Both the position numbers and the translations under genes were made by a program. This document shows positions 23,604-32,081 of a stretch of DNA of 64,000 bases, in pieces; within the stretch, counting starts at the first letter, position 1, and every line of letters starts with the position of its first letter. The stretch covers positions 4,423,501 through 4,487,500 of the forward strand of contig NZ_CP022655.2 in assembly GCF_002243345.2 (NCBI RefSeq), read 5' to 3'. Below the pieces are notes generated by a model. It was not told the DNA's origin and searched no databases. It saw nothing but the letters and a program-made list of their open reading frames with translations. This stretch comes from Paenibacillus sp. RUD330. GTDB lineage: Bacteria > Bacillota > Bacilli > Paenibacillales > Paenibacillaceae.

Positions 23604-25934
23604 ATGAACGCGATCAGCAGCAGCTTGGGCTACCCCAACATCGGGAACAAGCGTGAATGGAAGCAAGCGCTGGAGGCATTTTGGGCCGGCAAAATCGAAG
23701 AGGGAGAATTTCTCTCCCGCATGGAGGAAATCCGGATCGGCCGCCTGCGCCGCCAAGCGGAGGCAGGAATCGGCCTCGTACCGGCAGGCGACTTCACGTT
23801 CTACGACCGGGTGCTCGACACGTCGGCCATGTTCGGCCTTATTCCGGCCCGCTTCGGCTATCAGGGCGGCCCTGTGACGAACGATCTGTATTTCGCCATG
23901 GCCCGTGGCAGAAAAGACGCCACCGCCTGCGAGATGACAAAGTGGTTCAATACAAACTATCACTATATCGTTCCCGAGCTACAGCATGCGGAAGCCAAGC
24001 TTGTGCGCAACTACCCGCTGGAGGCTTACCTCGAAGCGAAGGAAAAGCTCGGCCTGCAAGCCAAGCCGGTGCTGATCGGTCCCTTCACTTTCCTCAAGCT
24101 GTCCAAAGGCTACACGGCCGGCGAGTTCGACGGCTGGATCGCCAAGCTGGTCCCTCTCTATGGCCGCGTGCTCGCTGAGCTTCGCGATGCCGGCGCCGAA
24201 TGGGTGCAGATCGACGAGCCGTCCGTCACGGGCGAGCTGGAAGCGGCGGATTGGAAGCGGCTCGAGAGCATCTACAGCGAGCTCGCCGCCGCCGCTCCGG
24301 AGCTGAAGCTGATGCTGCAGACCTACTTCGATGCGCCTGCCGACTATGCCGCGCTTACCGCGCTTCCGGTAGCCGGCATCGGCCTGGACTTCGTCCATGA
24401 CCGCGGCGTCAACCTGCAAGCTCTCCTCTCCGACGGATTTCCGTCCGGACGCGTACTCGGAGCCGGCGTCATCGACGGACGCGGCATCTGGAGAACCGAT
24501 CTGACCAAGGCGCTGGCGCTCGTGGAGAAGATCGCTTCCGTCGTCCCTTCCGATCGTCTCCATATCCAGCCCTCGTGCAGCCTGCTGCATGTGCCCGTCA
24601 GCCTCAGCGGAGAAACCGGCCTTCCGGAAGGCCTGCGGGGAGCTCTCGCCGGCGCGGATGAGAAGCTGGAGGAGCTGACGCTTCTGACCGCTGCAGCCGC
24701 CGTCGGCACCGCCGGGCTCGGCAATCCTCAGCTTGCCGGCCTAGAGCGCATCCGGGACGGCCTGGCCGCCAACCGCGCGGCGCTTGAAGCTCTCGAAGCC
24801 CTGCCGGAGCGCCATAACGCCGCCGTGCGCGAAGAAGCGAAACGGCTTGCGGCAACGCGCACGTTCCGTTCCAGCAGCTTCTCCGACCGCCGTCCGGTCC
24901 AGCAGAAGAAATGGCAGCTGCCCTTCCTGCCCACGACGACGATCGGCAGCTTCCCGCAGACGGCCGAAGTCCGTTCCGCCCGGGCGCGCTGGCGCAAAGG
25001 CGAGCTGCCTGATGCGGCCTATGAGGCCTTCATCCGCGAAGAGATCGCCAAATGGATCTCGGTGCAGGAGAATATCGGCATCGACGTGCTCGTTCACGGC
25101 GAATTCGAACGTACGGATATGGTCGAATTTTTCGGCGAGAAGCTGGAGGGCTTCGCCTTCACCCGCAACGGTTGGGTTCAATCCTACGGCTCCCGCTGCG
25201 TGAAGCCGCCCGTCATTTACGGCGATGTCGAGCTGACGAAGCCGATGACGGTCAAGGAAACCGTCTATGCCCAGTCTCTGACGAGCCATCCGGTCAAAGG
25301 CATGCTCACGGGTCCGGTCACGATCCTCAACTGGTCGTTTGTCCGCCACGACTTGCCGCGCACGGAGGTCGCCTTCCAGATCGCCCTGGCGCTGCGCAAG
25401 GAAGTCGAAGCTCTGGAATCGGCAGGCATCGGCATGATCCAGGTGGATGAGCCCGCCCTGCGCGAAGGCCTTCCACTGAAGAAAAGCCTGTGGCCCGAAG
25501 AGCTCGAAGCGGCTGTGGATGCTTTCCGCCTCGTCACGACGGGAGTCCAGGACGAAACGCAGATCCATACGCATATGTGCTACTGCGAATTCTCGGATAT
25601 CATCGACACGATCCGCGATCTGGACGCCGACGTCATCTCGATCGAAACGTCGCGCTCGCATGGCGAGCTGATCCACAGCTTCGAGGAGAACACGTACGGC
25701 AAGGGAATCGGACTCGGCGTCTATGACATCCATAGCCCTCGGGTTCCTTCCACGGAAGAGATGACCGCCATGATCGAGCGCTCGCTCCGCAACCTCGATC
25801 CGGAGCTGTTCTGGATCAATCCGGATTGCGGTCTCAAAACACGGGGACGCGAGGAAACGGAAGCGTCGCTCGCCCATATGGTGGCCGCCGCCCGGGAAGT
25901 TCGCGCCCGCCGCTGGGCAGCGCAGCAGGCATAA
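23604..25934 (+). CDS. metE: Cobalamin-independent methionine synthase
   Basis: 5-methyltetrahydropteroyltriglutamate--homocysteine methyltransferase, 776 residues, the last step of methionine synthesis without B12. It has the duplicated barrel architecture; the C-terminal half carries the zinc ligands in IHTHMCYCEFSD and NPDCGLKTR and the substrate loop LPTTTIGSFPQT. The start is preceded by GGGAGGA. The gene stands alone and ends at a strong terminator. Its 5' region has no recognisable S-box riboswitch, which is often found before metE in Bacillus relatives. Confidence 0.96.
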   Translation: MNAISSSLGYPNIGNKREWKQALEAFWAGKIEEGEFLSRMEEIRIGRLRRQAEAGIGLVPAGDFTFYDRVLDTSAMFGLIPARFGYQGGPVTNDLYFAMARGRKDATACEMTKWFNTNYHYIVPELQHAEAKLVRNYPLEAYLEAKEKLGLQAKPVLIGPFTFLKLSKGYTAGEFDGWIAKLVPLYGRVLAELRDAGAEWVQIDEPSVTGELEAADWKRLESIYSELAAAAPELKLMLQTYFDAPADYAALTALPVAGIGLDFVHDRGVNLQALLSDGFPSGRVLGAGVIDGRGIWRTDLTKALALVEKIASVVPSDRLHIQPSCSLLHVPVSLSGETGLPEGLRGALAGADEKLEELTLLTAAAAVGTAGLGNPQLAGLERIRDGLAANRAALEALEALPERHNAAVREEAKRLAATRTFRSSSFSDRRPVQQKKWQLPFLPTTTIGSFPQTAEVRSARARWRKGELPDAAYEAFIREEIAKWISVQENIGIDVLVHGEFERTDMVEFFGEKLEGFAFTRNGWVQSYGSRCVKPPVIYGDVELTKPMTVKETVYAQSLTSHPVKGMLTGPVTILNWSFVRHDLPRTEVAFQIALALRKEVEALESAGIGMIQVDEPALREGLPLKKSLWPEELEAAVDAFRLVTTGVQDETQIHTHMCYCEFSDIIDTIRDLDADVISIETSRSHGELIHSFEENTYGKGIGLGVYDIHSPRVPSTEEMTAMIERSLRNLDPELFWINPDCGLKTRGREETEASLAHMVAAAREVRARRWAAQQA

Positions 25935-25979
25935 TCACCCATTTTTGGTTGGGCGGACATGCTTTCGGCTCCAAATGAA

Positions 25980-26030
25980 GAGGCTGTTTTCCATTCTCCG
26001 TCAGGTGAGATGGAAAACAGCCTCTTTTTT
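25980..26030 (+). terminator. metE terminator
   Basis: A 15-bp perfect stem with arms at 25980-25994 (GAGGCTGTTTTCCAT) and 26010-26024, a 15-base loop and six T. Confidence 0.93.
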
Positions 26031-26175
26031 GTTCTCAAAACGAATAAGATAAAATCGGTAATTCAAAAATAAATTTTACGAATGTTGATATAAATAGTGC
26101 AAATTTCCCGATTTCTTTCCGATATAAGAGTTAATTAGGTCAATGGACTTACATATACAGGAGAGGGAGTTTGCT

Positions 26176-26493
26176 ATGAGCATTACCAGCACGTATGACA
26201 AAGCCACGCATCGAATCCAAAGCAATCTGGAAACGCTGATCCGCCAGTATTTCATCGATGAATCGACCAACACGCTTCTCCCCATCCGGTCCTACACCGA
26301 GCTGAGCAGCGAAACCAAACGCCTGTACAAACCACTCACCAAAGGCGCTCTCGCCCGCCTGGCCGGGGTTCGTCCCAATGTCATCACCGAGATCTGCCAT
26401 CTGCAGCGCGGAACGCTCAACATCTACCATCTCAGTTCCATCGCGGAAGCGCTTAAGATCAAGGATATCAATGAAATCATCGAACTGAAATAA
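26176..26493 (+). CDS. Small XRE/Cro-type helix-turn-helix regulator
   Basis: A 105-residue protein whose C-terminal half is a Cro/CI-type HTH: KGALARLAGVRPNVITEICH, then LSSIAEALKIKDINEIIELK. The N-terminal 50 residues are hydrophilic and match no domain I know. The start MSITSTYDK follows GGAGAGGGAG; an earlier ATG at 26143 lacks a site. It stands alone between two terminators, and its targets are unknown. Confidence 0.82.
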   Translation: MSITSTYDKATHRIQSNLETLIRQYFIDESTNTLLPIRSYTELSSETKRLYKPLTKGALARLAGVRPNVITEICHLQRGTLNIYHLSSIAEALKIKDINEIIELK

Positions 26494-26510
26494 CTGCTGG
26501 CCACGCCCCC

Positions 26511-26559
26511 CCAAAAAAGCTCCAAGCCATTGCTTGCAATCGGCTTGGAGCTTTTTTGG
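26511..26559. terminator. Terminator after the XRE gene
   Basis: An 18-bp stem CCAAAAAAGCTCCAAGCC (26511-26528) pairs with 26542-26559; T- and A-runs within the stem make it usable on both strands. Confidence 0.92.
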
Positions 26560-26728
26560 GTTCGTTACAGCACAGCCCAAGCCTATGGAGCTGCTGCCGC
26601 TTGCTTCTTTGGACATAAGCCTTTTCCCGCATGGGCAAGCCCTTCCCTGCCTGAGGTCTCTCCCTGCTTCGCTGCCATCAGAGCCTCAAGCAAGCAGGAC
26701 GGTTCGTCGAGCCGCCGCATTCTCGCAC

Positions 26729-26798
26729 AAAAAAAAGCTGCCCCCAATGCGCTTGGAGGCAGCTTGAACGCAGCTGGCAGGCAGCTTGAACGCAGCTG
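26729..26798 (-). terminator. nrdF terminator with a duplicated arm
   Basis: On the minus strand AAGCTGCCTCC (26755-26765) pairs with the arm at 26735-26745 and runs into eight T. A 20-bp sequence AGGCAGCTTGAACGCAGCTG covering one arm is duplicated 22 bp away (26757-26776 and 26779-26798). The stretch 26560-26728 between this and the XRE terminator shows no gene. Confidence 0.85.
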
Positions 26799-26818
26799 CA
26801 AGACCGCCCGGTCCGATT

Positions 26819-27853
26819 TTAGAAATTGAAAGTGAAGTCCTCATCGCGAAGCGGCTCCACGTTGAGGGTCCGCACATAGCCGTTGCCCTTCTTGGAGAAG
26901 AAGTCATGCTGCTTCGTACGGGTGCTGATGCCGTTGAACACGATCGGATTGACATCCTCTTCCTCGAAGAGCGGCTCGAGTCCGAGGTTCATCATCGCTT
27001 TGTTGGCGTTGTAGCGGACAAAGGTCTTGACCTCGTCCTGAAGTCCGATGCCGCTGTACAGCTCATCCGTGTAGCGGTCCTCGTTCTCGTGCAGCGTCGT
27101 CAGGAGAGTCCGCAGCTCCTGCAGCGTCTCCGCCTGCTCCTGCTCGCCGAGGGAGGCATGGACCTCCTGAGCCAGCACGCCGACGTAAAGGCCATGAATG
27201 CTCTCGTCGCGCAGAATCAGGTCGATGATCTCGCCGCTGCTCGTCATCTTGCCTTGACCGGCCAGATAGAGCGGATAGAAGAAACCGCTGTAGAACAGGT
27301 AGCTCTCCAGCAGGACCGAGGCCGCCATAGCCATGTACAGCGAGCGAGGCGAATCGATGTTGCGGTAGTAAGCCGAGATGACCGAGGCTTTCTTCTGCAG
27401 CAAAGGATGCTTCTCCACCCATTTGAATACCGCGTCGATCTCTTCCGTGGAAGCCAGCGTCGTGAAGATGCTGCTGTAGGATTTCGCATGGATCTGCTCC
27501 ATCATGCCCATGAATCCGAGCACCGCCTTGCGCTGCAGGCCGTCGACATGCTCCACGAGGCTCGGCATGCCGACTCCTCCCTGAACGGTATCGAGCAGGG
27601 TGAGGCCTCCGAGCACCTTCATGTAGGTGTCTCTCTCCTGGTCGTTCAGGTACATCCAGCTCATCTTGTCGTCGGAGAGCGGAATCTCCTCATCTGTCCA
27701 GAACTGCATGAGGTTCTGGCTCCAGAAGGTTGCGGTGTAGTCGTCGTCCGGACGGTTCCAGTTGACGGCGCGCAGCGGAGCCGAAGCGGCGGCTTCCGTA
27801 TTCAGGCCAGAGGCAGAAGGCGTATCCTGCGTAGCGAGATCGATCGGTTTCAT
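26819..27853 (-). CDS. nrdF: Ribonucleotide reductase class Ib, beta subunit
   Basis: A 344-residue radical-generating subunit. Metal ligands and the radical Tyr fall in the class Ib pattern: D88, E119 and H122 with Y126 (EQIHAKSYSS), then VLLESYLFY and RDESIHGLYVG. It holds the dimanganese or diiron tyrosyl radical that starts ribonucleotide reduction by NrdE. AAGGAGGAAACCCC precedes the ATG. It follows nrdE by 91 bp in the nrdIEF operon and ends at the terminator. The N-terminal 30 residues are variable and Ala-rich. Confidence 0.95.
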   Translation of the reverse strand: MKPIDLATQDTPSASGLNTEAAASAPLRAVNWNRPDDDYTATFWSQNLMQFWTDEEIPLSDDKMSWMYLNDQERDTYMKVLGGLTLLDTVQGGVGMPSLVEHVDGLQRKAVLGFMGMMEQIHAKSYSSIFTTLASTEEIDAVFKWVEKHPLLQKKASVISAYYRNIDSPRSLYMAMAASVLLESYLFYSGFFYPLYLAGQGKMTSSGEIIDLILRDESIHGLYVGVLAQEVHASLGEQEQAETLQELRTLLTTLHENEDRYTDELYSGIGLQDEVKTFVRYNANKAMMNLGLEPLFEEEDVNPIVFNGISTRTKQHDFFSKKGNGYVRTLNVEPLRDEDFTFNF

Positions 27854-27944
27854 GGGGTTTCCTCCTTGTATATCGCGGCTCGGCGGCCTTAAGTAACGAG
27901 AGCCGCATCAATGCGGCTCTCGGAAATGGTCATGGAAAGAAAGA

Positions 27945-30029
27945 TCAAACGGCGCAGCTGACGCACTCTTCCACCCCAAGGCGGTTCGTGCGGGTATAGT
28001 AGAGCGACTTGAGCCCTTTGTGCGCGGCGTACAGGTAGTAGCGGGCGAGCTCTCGCGTCGTCACGCTGCTGTTGACGTGAAGCACGGCGGAGATGCCTTG
28101 GTCGATGTGCTCCTGGATCTCCGCGATCAGATCGATGACCTTGAACTGATCCATCGCATAAGCGGATTTGTAATAGAAGAAGTTGTCCAGCGATAGGAAC
28201 GGCATCGGATAGTAGGTCGTCGAGTTCGCGTAGGTGCGGGTCTCGATCGGCTCTACGATCGGCATGACGCTGGAAGTCGCATTCTGCACGTACGAGATGC
28301 TCTGCGTCGGCGCGATCGCCAGACGGTAGGCATGATACAGGCCTTGGCGGGCTACCTTCTCCTTGAGCTCCGCCCAGTCTGCCGGGGACGGAATCGCCAT
28401 TCCCTCGAACAGTTCCTTGACGCGGGCAGTTGTCGGACGGTAGTCGGTAGCGAGGTACCGGTCGAAGTAAGTGCCCTTCGCATATTCGGAACGTTCGTAG
28501 TCGCGGAAGCGCTCGTTCTTCTCCGCGGCGATGTCGGAGCTCTTCTCGATGGAATAGAAATTCATCATCATGAAGAACGTGCGGACGAAGTCTTTGGCTT
28601 CCGGGCTCTCGTAGGCGATCTTGTTCTTCGCCAGATAACCGTGCAGGTTCATCGCGCCGAGGCCGACGGAGTGCATCTCTTCATTGGCCTTCACGACTCC
28701 CGGCGCATTGGACACGCGGGTCATGTCGCTGACGGAAGTCAGGCCGGCAATTCCCTCGTGCACCGTTTCCCGGATTTTGCCGTGCTGCATCACGTTGGCG
28801 ATGTTCATCGAAGCCAGGTTGCAGCTGATGTCGCGGCGAATCGTGTCCGCTTCGCCGAAGTCGCCGATCTCGGACGTCTCCTGCAGCTGGTAGATCTCCG
28901 TGCACAGGTTGGACATCTTGATGGAGCCGATATCCTTGAGGGCATGGTTACGGTTCGCGTTGCTCTTGTTCATGATATACGGATAGCCGGATTCCAGCTG
29001 GATCGTGGCAATCTTCACGAGCATGTCGCGGGCGCTCATGATCAGCTTCTTCTTGACGGCCGGGTTGGCCATGAGCTCGTCGTACATCTCATCCATGTCG
29101 AGATCGTCGAGATGGGAGCCGTAAGCCTTGAAGACGGAATAGGGAGCGAAAGCATGCAGCGGCTTGTTCTCTTCGGCCAGCTTATAGAACTTGTTCGGCA
29201 CGATCAGGCCGATCGACAGCGTCTTCAGGCGGGTTTTCTCGTCCGCGTTGATCTTCTTGCTGTCGAGGAATTCCATGATGTCCCATCCGAAGATGTTGTA
29301 GTAGGCCGCTCCCGATCCTTTGCGCTGGCCCATCTGATCGGCATAGGAGAAGGCATCCTCCATCAGCTTGAGCACCGGCATGATGCCCTTCGCCGCGCCC
29401 TCCACTCCTTTGATCGGCTCGCCGCGTCCGCGCAGCTTGGACAGGTTGACGGCCACGCCGCCGCCGATCTTCGACAGCTGCATGCAGGTCGAGAGGTTGT
29501 AGTTGATGGAGTTCAAGGAATCGTCCATCTCCAGCAGGAAGCAGCTGACCATCTCGCCGCGGCGGCTCTTGCCGGCGTTGAGGAAGGTCGGAGTCGCCGG
29601 CTGCAGGCGCTGCTCCATCATGGACACCGCCAGCGACTTGGCCAGCTCCGCGTCGCCGCGGCCCAGATGCAGAGCCGTGACCGCTACCCGGTCCGGATAA
29701 TGCTCCAGGAACTGCGAGCGGTCGTTGCTGCGCATCGCGTAGTCCGTGTAGAACTTGGAAGCCGCCATATAGGAAGGAAATTCGAACTCCAGGCTGTGCG
29801 CCAGCTCGAATACGGCTACCGCTTCTTCTTCCGTATAATGATTGTATAGATTCTCGTAATAGTCGTTCGCGATCAGATAATCGATCTTGTCCTTATGGCT
29901 TGCGAAGACAGGGCTCTTCGCCCGCGCTTCTTCCATGAATGCCGCCACGGCCTCGCGATCCTTCTCCAGCTTGAAGAATCCGTCCGCTCCGCGCTTCATA
30001 ATCTCGTTGTTCAGCTCAATATGCCGCAA
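27945..30029 (-). CDS. nrdE: Ribonucleotide reductase class Ib, alpha subunit
   Basis: The catalytic subunit, 694 residues from a TTG start. Diagnostic motifs include PATPTFLNAGKSRRGEMVSC, the NLCTEI active site region, and the C-terminal ECVSC redox cysteines that are reduced by NrdH or thioredoxin. The TTG start (RHIELNNEI follows) has GGGAGG nine bases upstream and overlaps nrdI by 14 bp, so it is translationally coupled. The frame stays open to 30218 but that part is the nrdI gene read in another frame. Confidence 0.94.
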   Translation of the reverse strand: MRHIELNNEIMKRGADGFFKLEKDREAVAAFMEEARAKSPVFASHKDKIDYLIANDYYENLYNHYTEEEAVAVFELAHSLEFEFPSYMAASKFYTDYAMRSNDRSQFLEHYPDRVAVTALHLGRGDAELAKSLAVSMMEQRLQPATPTFLNAGKSRRGEMVSCFLLEMDDSLNSINYNLSTCMQLSKIGGGVAVNLSKLRGRGEPIKGVEGAAKGIMPVLKLMEDAFSYADQMGQRKGSGAAYYNIFGWDIMEFLDSKKINADEKTRLKTLSIGLIVPNKFYKLAEENKPLHAFAPYSVFKAYGSHLDDLDMDEMYDELMANPAVKKKLIMSARDMLVKIATIQLESGYPYIMNKSNANRNHALKDIGSIKMSNLCTEIYQLQETSEIGDFGEADTIRRDISCNLASMNIANVMQHGKIRETVHEGIAGLTSVSDMTRVSNAPGVVKANEEMHSVGLGAMNLHGYLAKNKIAYESPEAKDFVRTFFMMMNFYSIEKSSDIAAEKNERFRDYERSEYAKGTYFDRYLATDYRPTTARVKELFEGMAIPSPADWAELKEKVARQGLYHAYRLAIAPTQSISYVQNATSSVMPIVEPIETRTYANSTTYYPMPFLSLDNFFYYKSAYAMDQFKVIDLIAEIQEHIDQGISAVLHVNSSVTTRELARYYLYAAHKGLKSLYYTRTNRLGVEECVSCAV

Positions 30030-30375
30030 GTGGCTGCACCTCCCGCATGAATTGTTCGACGTCCCGCGTCGTGCCCGAAAGCTCGAATTTGCAAATGACC
30101 GGCACCTCGTATTGCTCGGACAGCATATCCGCGCTGCCCGCGAAGTTCGGTCCCCAGTTGCGGTTGCCGCTGGCCGACACGCCTCGAAGGTAGGAACCGC
30201 TGCGCTGCAGGAACGCATCCACGGCAGGCGGCACCTGGCCGAAGCCGGTCGTATAGGTCACGAGGACGAACGGCTCCTCCAAGGTTGTGGAATCGTCGAT
30301 TTTCACGGCCGGGAATCCCAGCTTGCTGACGAATCTCTTCACATTGCCGGTGCGCGAGGCGTAAGCGATCAGCAT
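30016..30375 (-). CDS. nrdI: NrdI flavodoxin-like ribonucleotide reductase activator
   Basis: A 119-residue flavoprotein with the NrdI pattern: YASRTGNVKRF (FMN phosphate loop), VTYTTGFGQVPP, and the GNRNWGPNFAGSADML loop. NrdI supplies an oxidant to assemble the manganese-tyrosyl cofactor of NrdF. It is the first gene of nrdIEF, with GAAGGAG before the ATG and a leader of about 400 bases. Confidence 0.95.
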   Translation of the reverse strand: MLIAYASRTGNVKRFVSKLGFPAVKIDDSTTLEEPFVLVTYTTGFGQVPPAVDAFLQRSGSYLRGVSASGNRNWGPNFAGSADMLSEQYEVPVICKFELSGTTRDVEQFMREVQPLAAY

Positions 30376-30771
30376 GGCGGTTCACTCCTTCGAAAAAATG
30401 TGTGGCGACTAGATGTTGTGTCTCGAACCGGTACGGGCTATAGAGGGCCCGCTCTGCAAATTACTGTCGAAAAGACAATAAAAAGGACCTGCTTGGAGTT
30501 TGTTGCTCTTGCTGCCGCTCCATCAGGCTGTGTCCGGTCGGTATGGTCATGTTGTCTGATCCTGTCTGTGTCTGGCTGCGGAAGCGGCCTCCCGCAAAAC
30601 GAATCGCTCGGCCCGGACTCCCGCTCGGGGCGGCGGCAGCGACGCTGCCGATGGCCCTCTCCGCAGCATGGCCCGGGGTGGCCGGGCCGTCTCCGGAGTC
30701 TCCGGAAGAAGCATATATTGGGTCTTGACAGCTTGTCCGCTTCATGCTTCAAACTGCTATATGTAGGTCTA
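30376..30771 (-). other. Long nrdIEF leader with several hairpins
   Basis: Between the mapped promoter and nrdI are about 400 noncoding bases. Stable inverted repeats include CGGCAGCG-A-CGCTGCCG near 30631-30653, GGCCCGG...CCGGGCC near 30670-30689 and CCGGAGTCTCCGG near 30693-30705. A third, weak NrdR-like AT-rich motif lies at 30708-30723. I looked for a cobalamin riboswitch and could not align a convincing B12 box. Function unknown. Confidence 0.5.
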
Positions 30772-30807
30772 GGTGTTAAATTTAACACCATATATTGTGG
30801 CTGTCAA
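30754..30807 (-). promoter_or_regulatory. nrdIEF promoter overlapped by NrdR-like boxes
   Basis: Minus-strand -35 TTGACA (30802-30807), 17-bp spacer and -10 TAAATT (30779-30784). The spacer contains ACACCATATATTGTGG on the plus strand (30785-30800), matching 14 of 16 positions of the NrdR box consensus ACACWATATATWGTGT. A weaker copy (30754-30769, 9 of 16 with the core kept) lies 31 bp away, the spacing known for paired NrdR boxes. A separate perfect palindrome GGTGTTAAATTTAACACC (30772-30789) covers the -10. Repression by NrdR is a strong inference. Confidence 0.8.
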
Positions 30808-30867
30808 GCCGTTGACACGTATATACCCTTATGCCTGCAAGTTGAAAACACCACTCCGAAAATGGAC

Positions 30868-30944
30868 TTATTCACAGCTGTTGATAAGAACCGAAAGAGC
30901 CCTGGGAGAGTGTCCCCGGGCTCTTGTTCAGGTAATTATCCACA
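30868..30944. promoter_or_regulatory. Cluster of three DnaA-like boxes
   Basis: TTATCCACA (30936-30944) is a perfect DnaA box. TTATTCACA (30868-30876) and, inverted on the minus strand, TTATCAACA (30879-30887) each differ at one base and are two bases apart. They lie 60-140 bp upstream of the nrdI promoter and just after the TVP38-like gene. Confidence 0.7.
30893..30925 (-). terminator. Hairpin after the TVP38-like gene
   Basis: AAGAGCCC (30895-30902) pairs with GGGCTCTT (30918-30925) with further internal G-C pairing. The minus-strand downstream sequence is only moderately T-rich, so termination may be incomplete. Confidence 0.55.
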
Positions 30945-30957
30945 AGATTCCGCTCGC

Positions 30958-31611
30958 TTAGACAGGAAGATCGGGCTTGTCGGACGGAGAATTTTTTTTG
31001 CCTTCTCCCCTCCATTTTCGAACTCGCGGGCTCTTGGCCGCCCTGCTGGCCAGGAAGACGATGCCGAGAATGCCGAGAAAGATAAAATACGACAAAATCA
31101 GCACTCGAAGATCCGCATCGGGAAAAATAAGCGAAGAGCTGATGATGCCGAACATCCATATATGGGATAGGTTTCCGACGAGGGACGACCACAGATAGGG
31201 ACCGAATTTGACCGGGGCGACGGCAGACATGAACGAAATCAGGTTGTTCGGCATGATGGGAATCGTGCGAAGCAGGATGACGAGCCAGGCGCCGTATTGG
31301 TCCAGGCTGCCCTGCCAACGCTCGTAGCGGTCCATCCGCGCCTGGAAGCGCCGCTGGACACTGCCGTAGAAGAAAAAGCGGAACAGCAAGTATACGACGA
31401 GCGCGGAGACGGTGCCTGCGGCCCAGCTGGCCGCGAGTCCTCCGGCAATGCCCAGGATCGAGATATGCAGCATGATGATCGTAGCAAAGGGAAAGACGCC
31501 GAACAGCCCTTGAATGATAGCCAAAGGGATCGTCAGAAGCAGTATATACGGCCCATCCAGGCCGCTGGACGTGACCAGGGCGTCTATCCACCCGTTCAAT
31601 CGATCGAACAT
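30958..31611 (-). CDS. TVP38/TMEM64 (DedA-like) membrane protein
   Basis: A 217-residue membrane protein with about five helices and the VTT-domain features FGVFPFATIIMLHISILG and RTIPIMPNNLISFMSA. The C-terminus is a charged cytoplasmic tail (SPRVRKWRGEGKK). Members of this family and the related DedA proteins act in membrane homeostasis; some are lipid or polyprenyl-phosphate flippases. It is divergent from a small ORF and lysR. The exact substrate cannot be read from the sequence. Confidence 0.85.
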   Translation of the reverse strand: MFDRLNGWIDALVTSSGLDGPYILLLTIPLAIIQGLFGVFPFATIIMLHISILGIAGGLAASWAAGTVSALVVYLLFRFFFYGSVQRRFQARMDRYERWQGSLDQYGAWLVILLRTIPIMPNNLISFMSAVAPVKFGPYLWSSLVGNLSHIWMFGIISSSLIFPDADLRVLILSYFIFLGILGIVFLASRAAKSPRVRKWRGEGKKNSPSDKPDLPV

Positions 31612-31701
31612 GCTCTCACCGCTTCTTTATCGAATTAAGGGGTCCTTTAATATAGTACTTAACATTTTACGTTATGACACGCGCAAAAACAAAGTCATCC
31701 T

Positions 31702-31717
31702 CTGCCATGCATGGCAG
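31702..31717. promoter_or_regulatory. 16-bp palindrome in the TVP38-lysR intergenic region
   Basis: CTGCCATGCATGGCAG is a perfect palindrome between the divergent genes and a candidate operator, possibly for the LysR protein encoded downstream. The rest of 31612-31871 shows no gene. Confidence 0.45.
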
Positions 31718-31871
31718 TCTGACGGCCGCCTTTCCATGGCATTCCATGATTGCGCTTCCATCGTTGGAGACGATGGCCGACATCGGAAAGAGTGCCGAAT
31801 CCCCCTCTCGGAATGATGATACGCTGAATCTATTCCGGATGGCGTTCTCGCCCTGCGAGGGGGAAAAGTAA

Positions 31872-32066
31872 ATGTTGTCGCATGAATATTTTGCGGATAC
31901 ACTAGCGAAACAGAAGAAAATGGAAATCAGCACCATGCTGGACAGGGAGCTGCTTGCGGCCCAAGCATGCCCGCAGAGCAGGAGCAGGCTCCGCCGCCTG
32001 CTGGCCTTCACCGCGAACATGCTTCCGGCGCTCGGCAGAACGGCGCAGAAGAAGAACCCCAATTGA
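31872..32066 (+). CDS. Small hypothetical protein upstream of lysR
   Basis: A 64-residue basic ORF (MLSHEYFADTLAKQKK at the start, TAQKKNPN at the end) with the good site GAGGGGG nine bases before its ATG. It ends 15 bp before the LysR start, so it may be co-transcribed and couple translation. No domain is recognised; the middle holds an amphipathic, Arg-rich helix. It could be a leader ORF. Confidence 0.5.
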   Translation: MLSHEYFADTLAKQKKMEISTMLDRELLAAQACPQSRSRLRRLLAFTANMLPALGRTAQKKNPN

Positions 32067-32081
32067 AACGGCGGTGTCAGG

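Noticed and set aside
30376..30720. Possible cobalamin riboswitch in the nrdIEF leader
   Set aside because: Some short matches (AGCCAGA, GGGAGTCCGG) resemble parts of the consensus, but the B12 box and the conserved core could not be aligned in order. A covariance search would decide.
31674..31871. 65-residue plus-strand frame before the small ORF
   Set aside because: No ribosome site, and it spans the divergent regulatory region with its palindrome.
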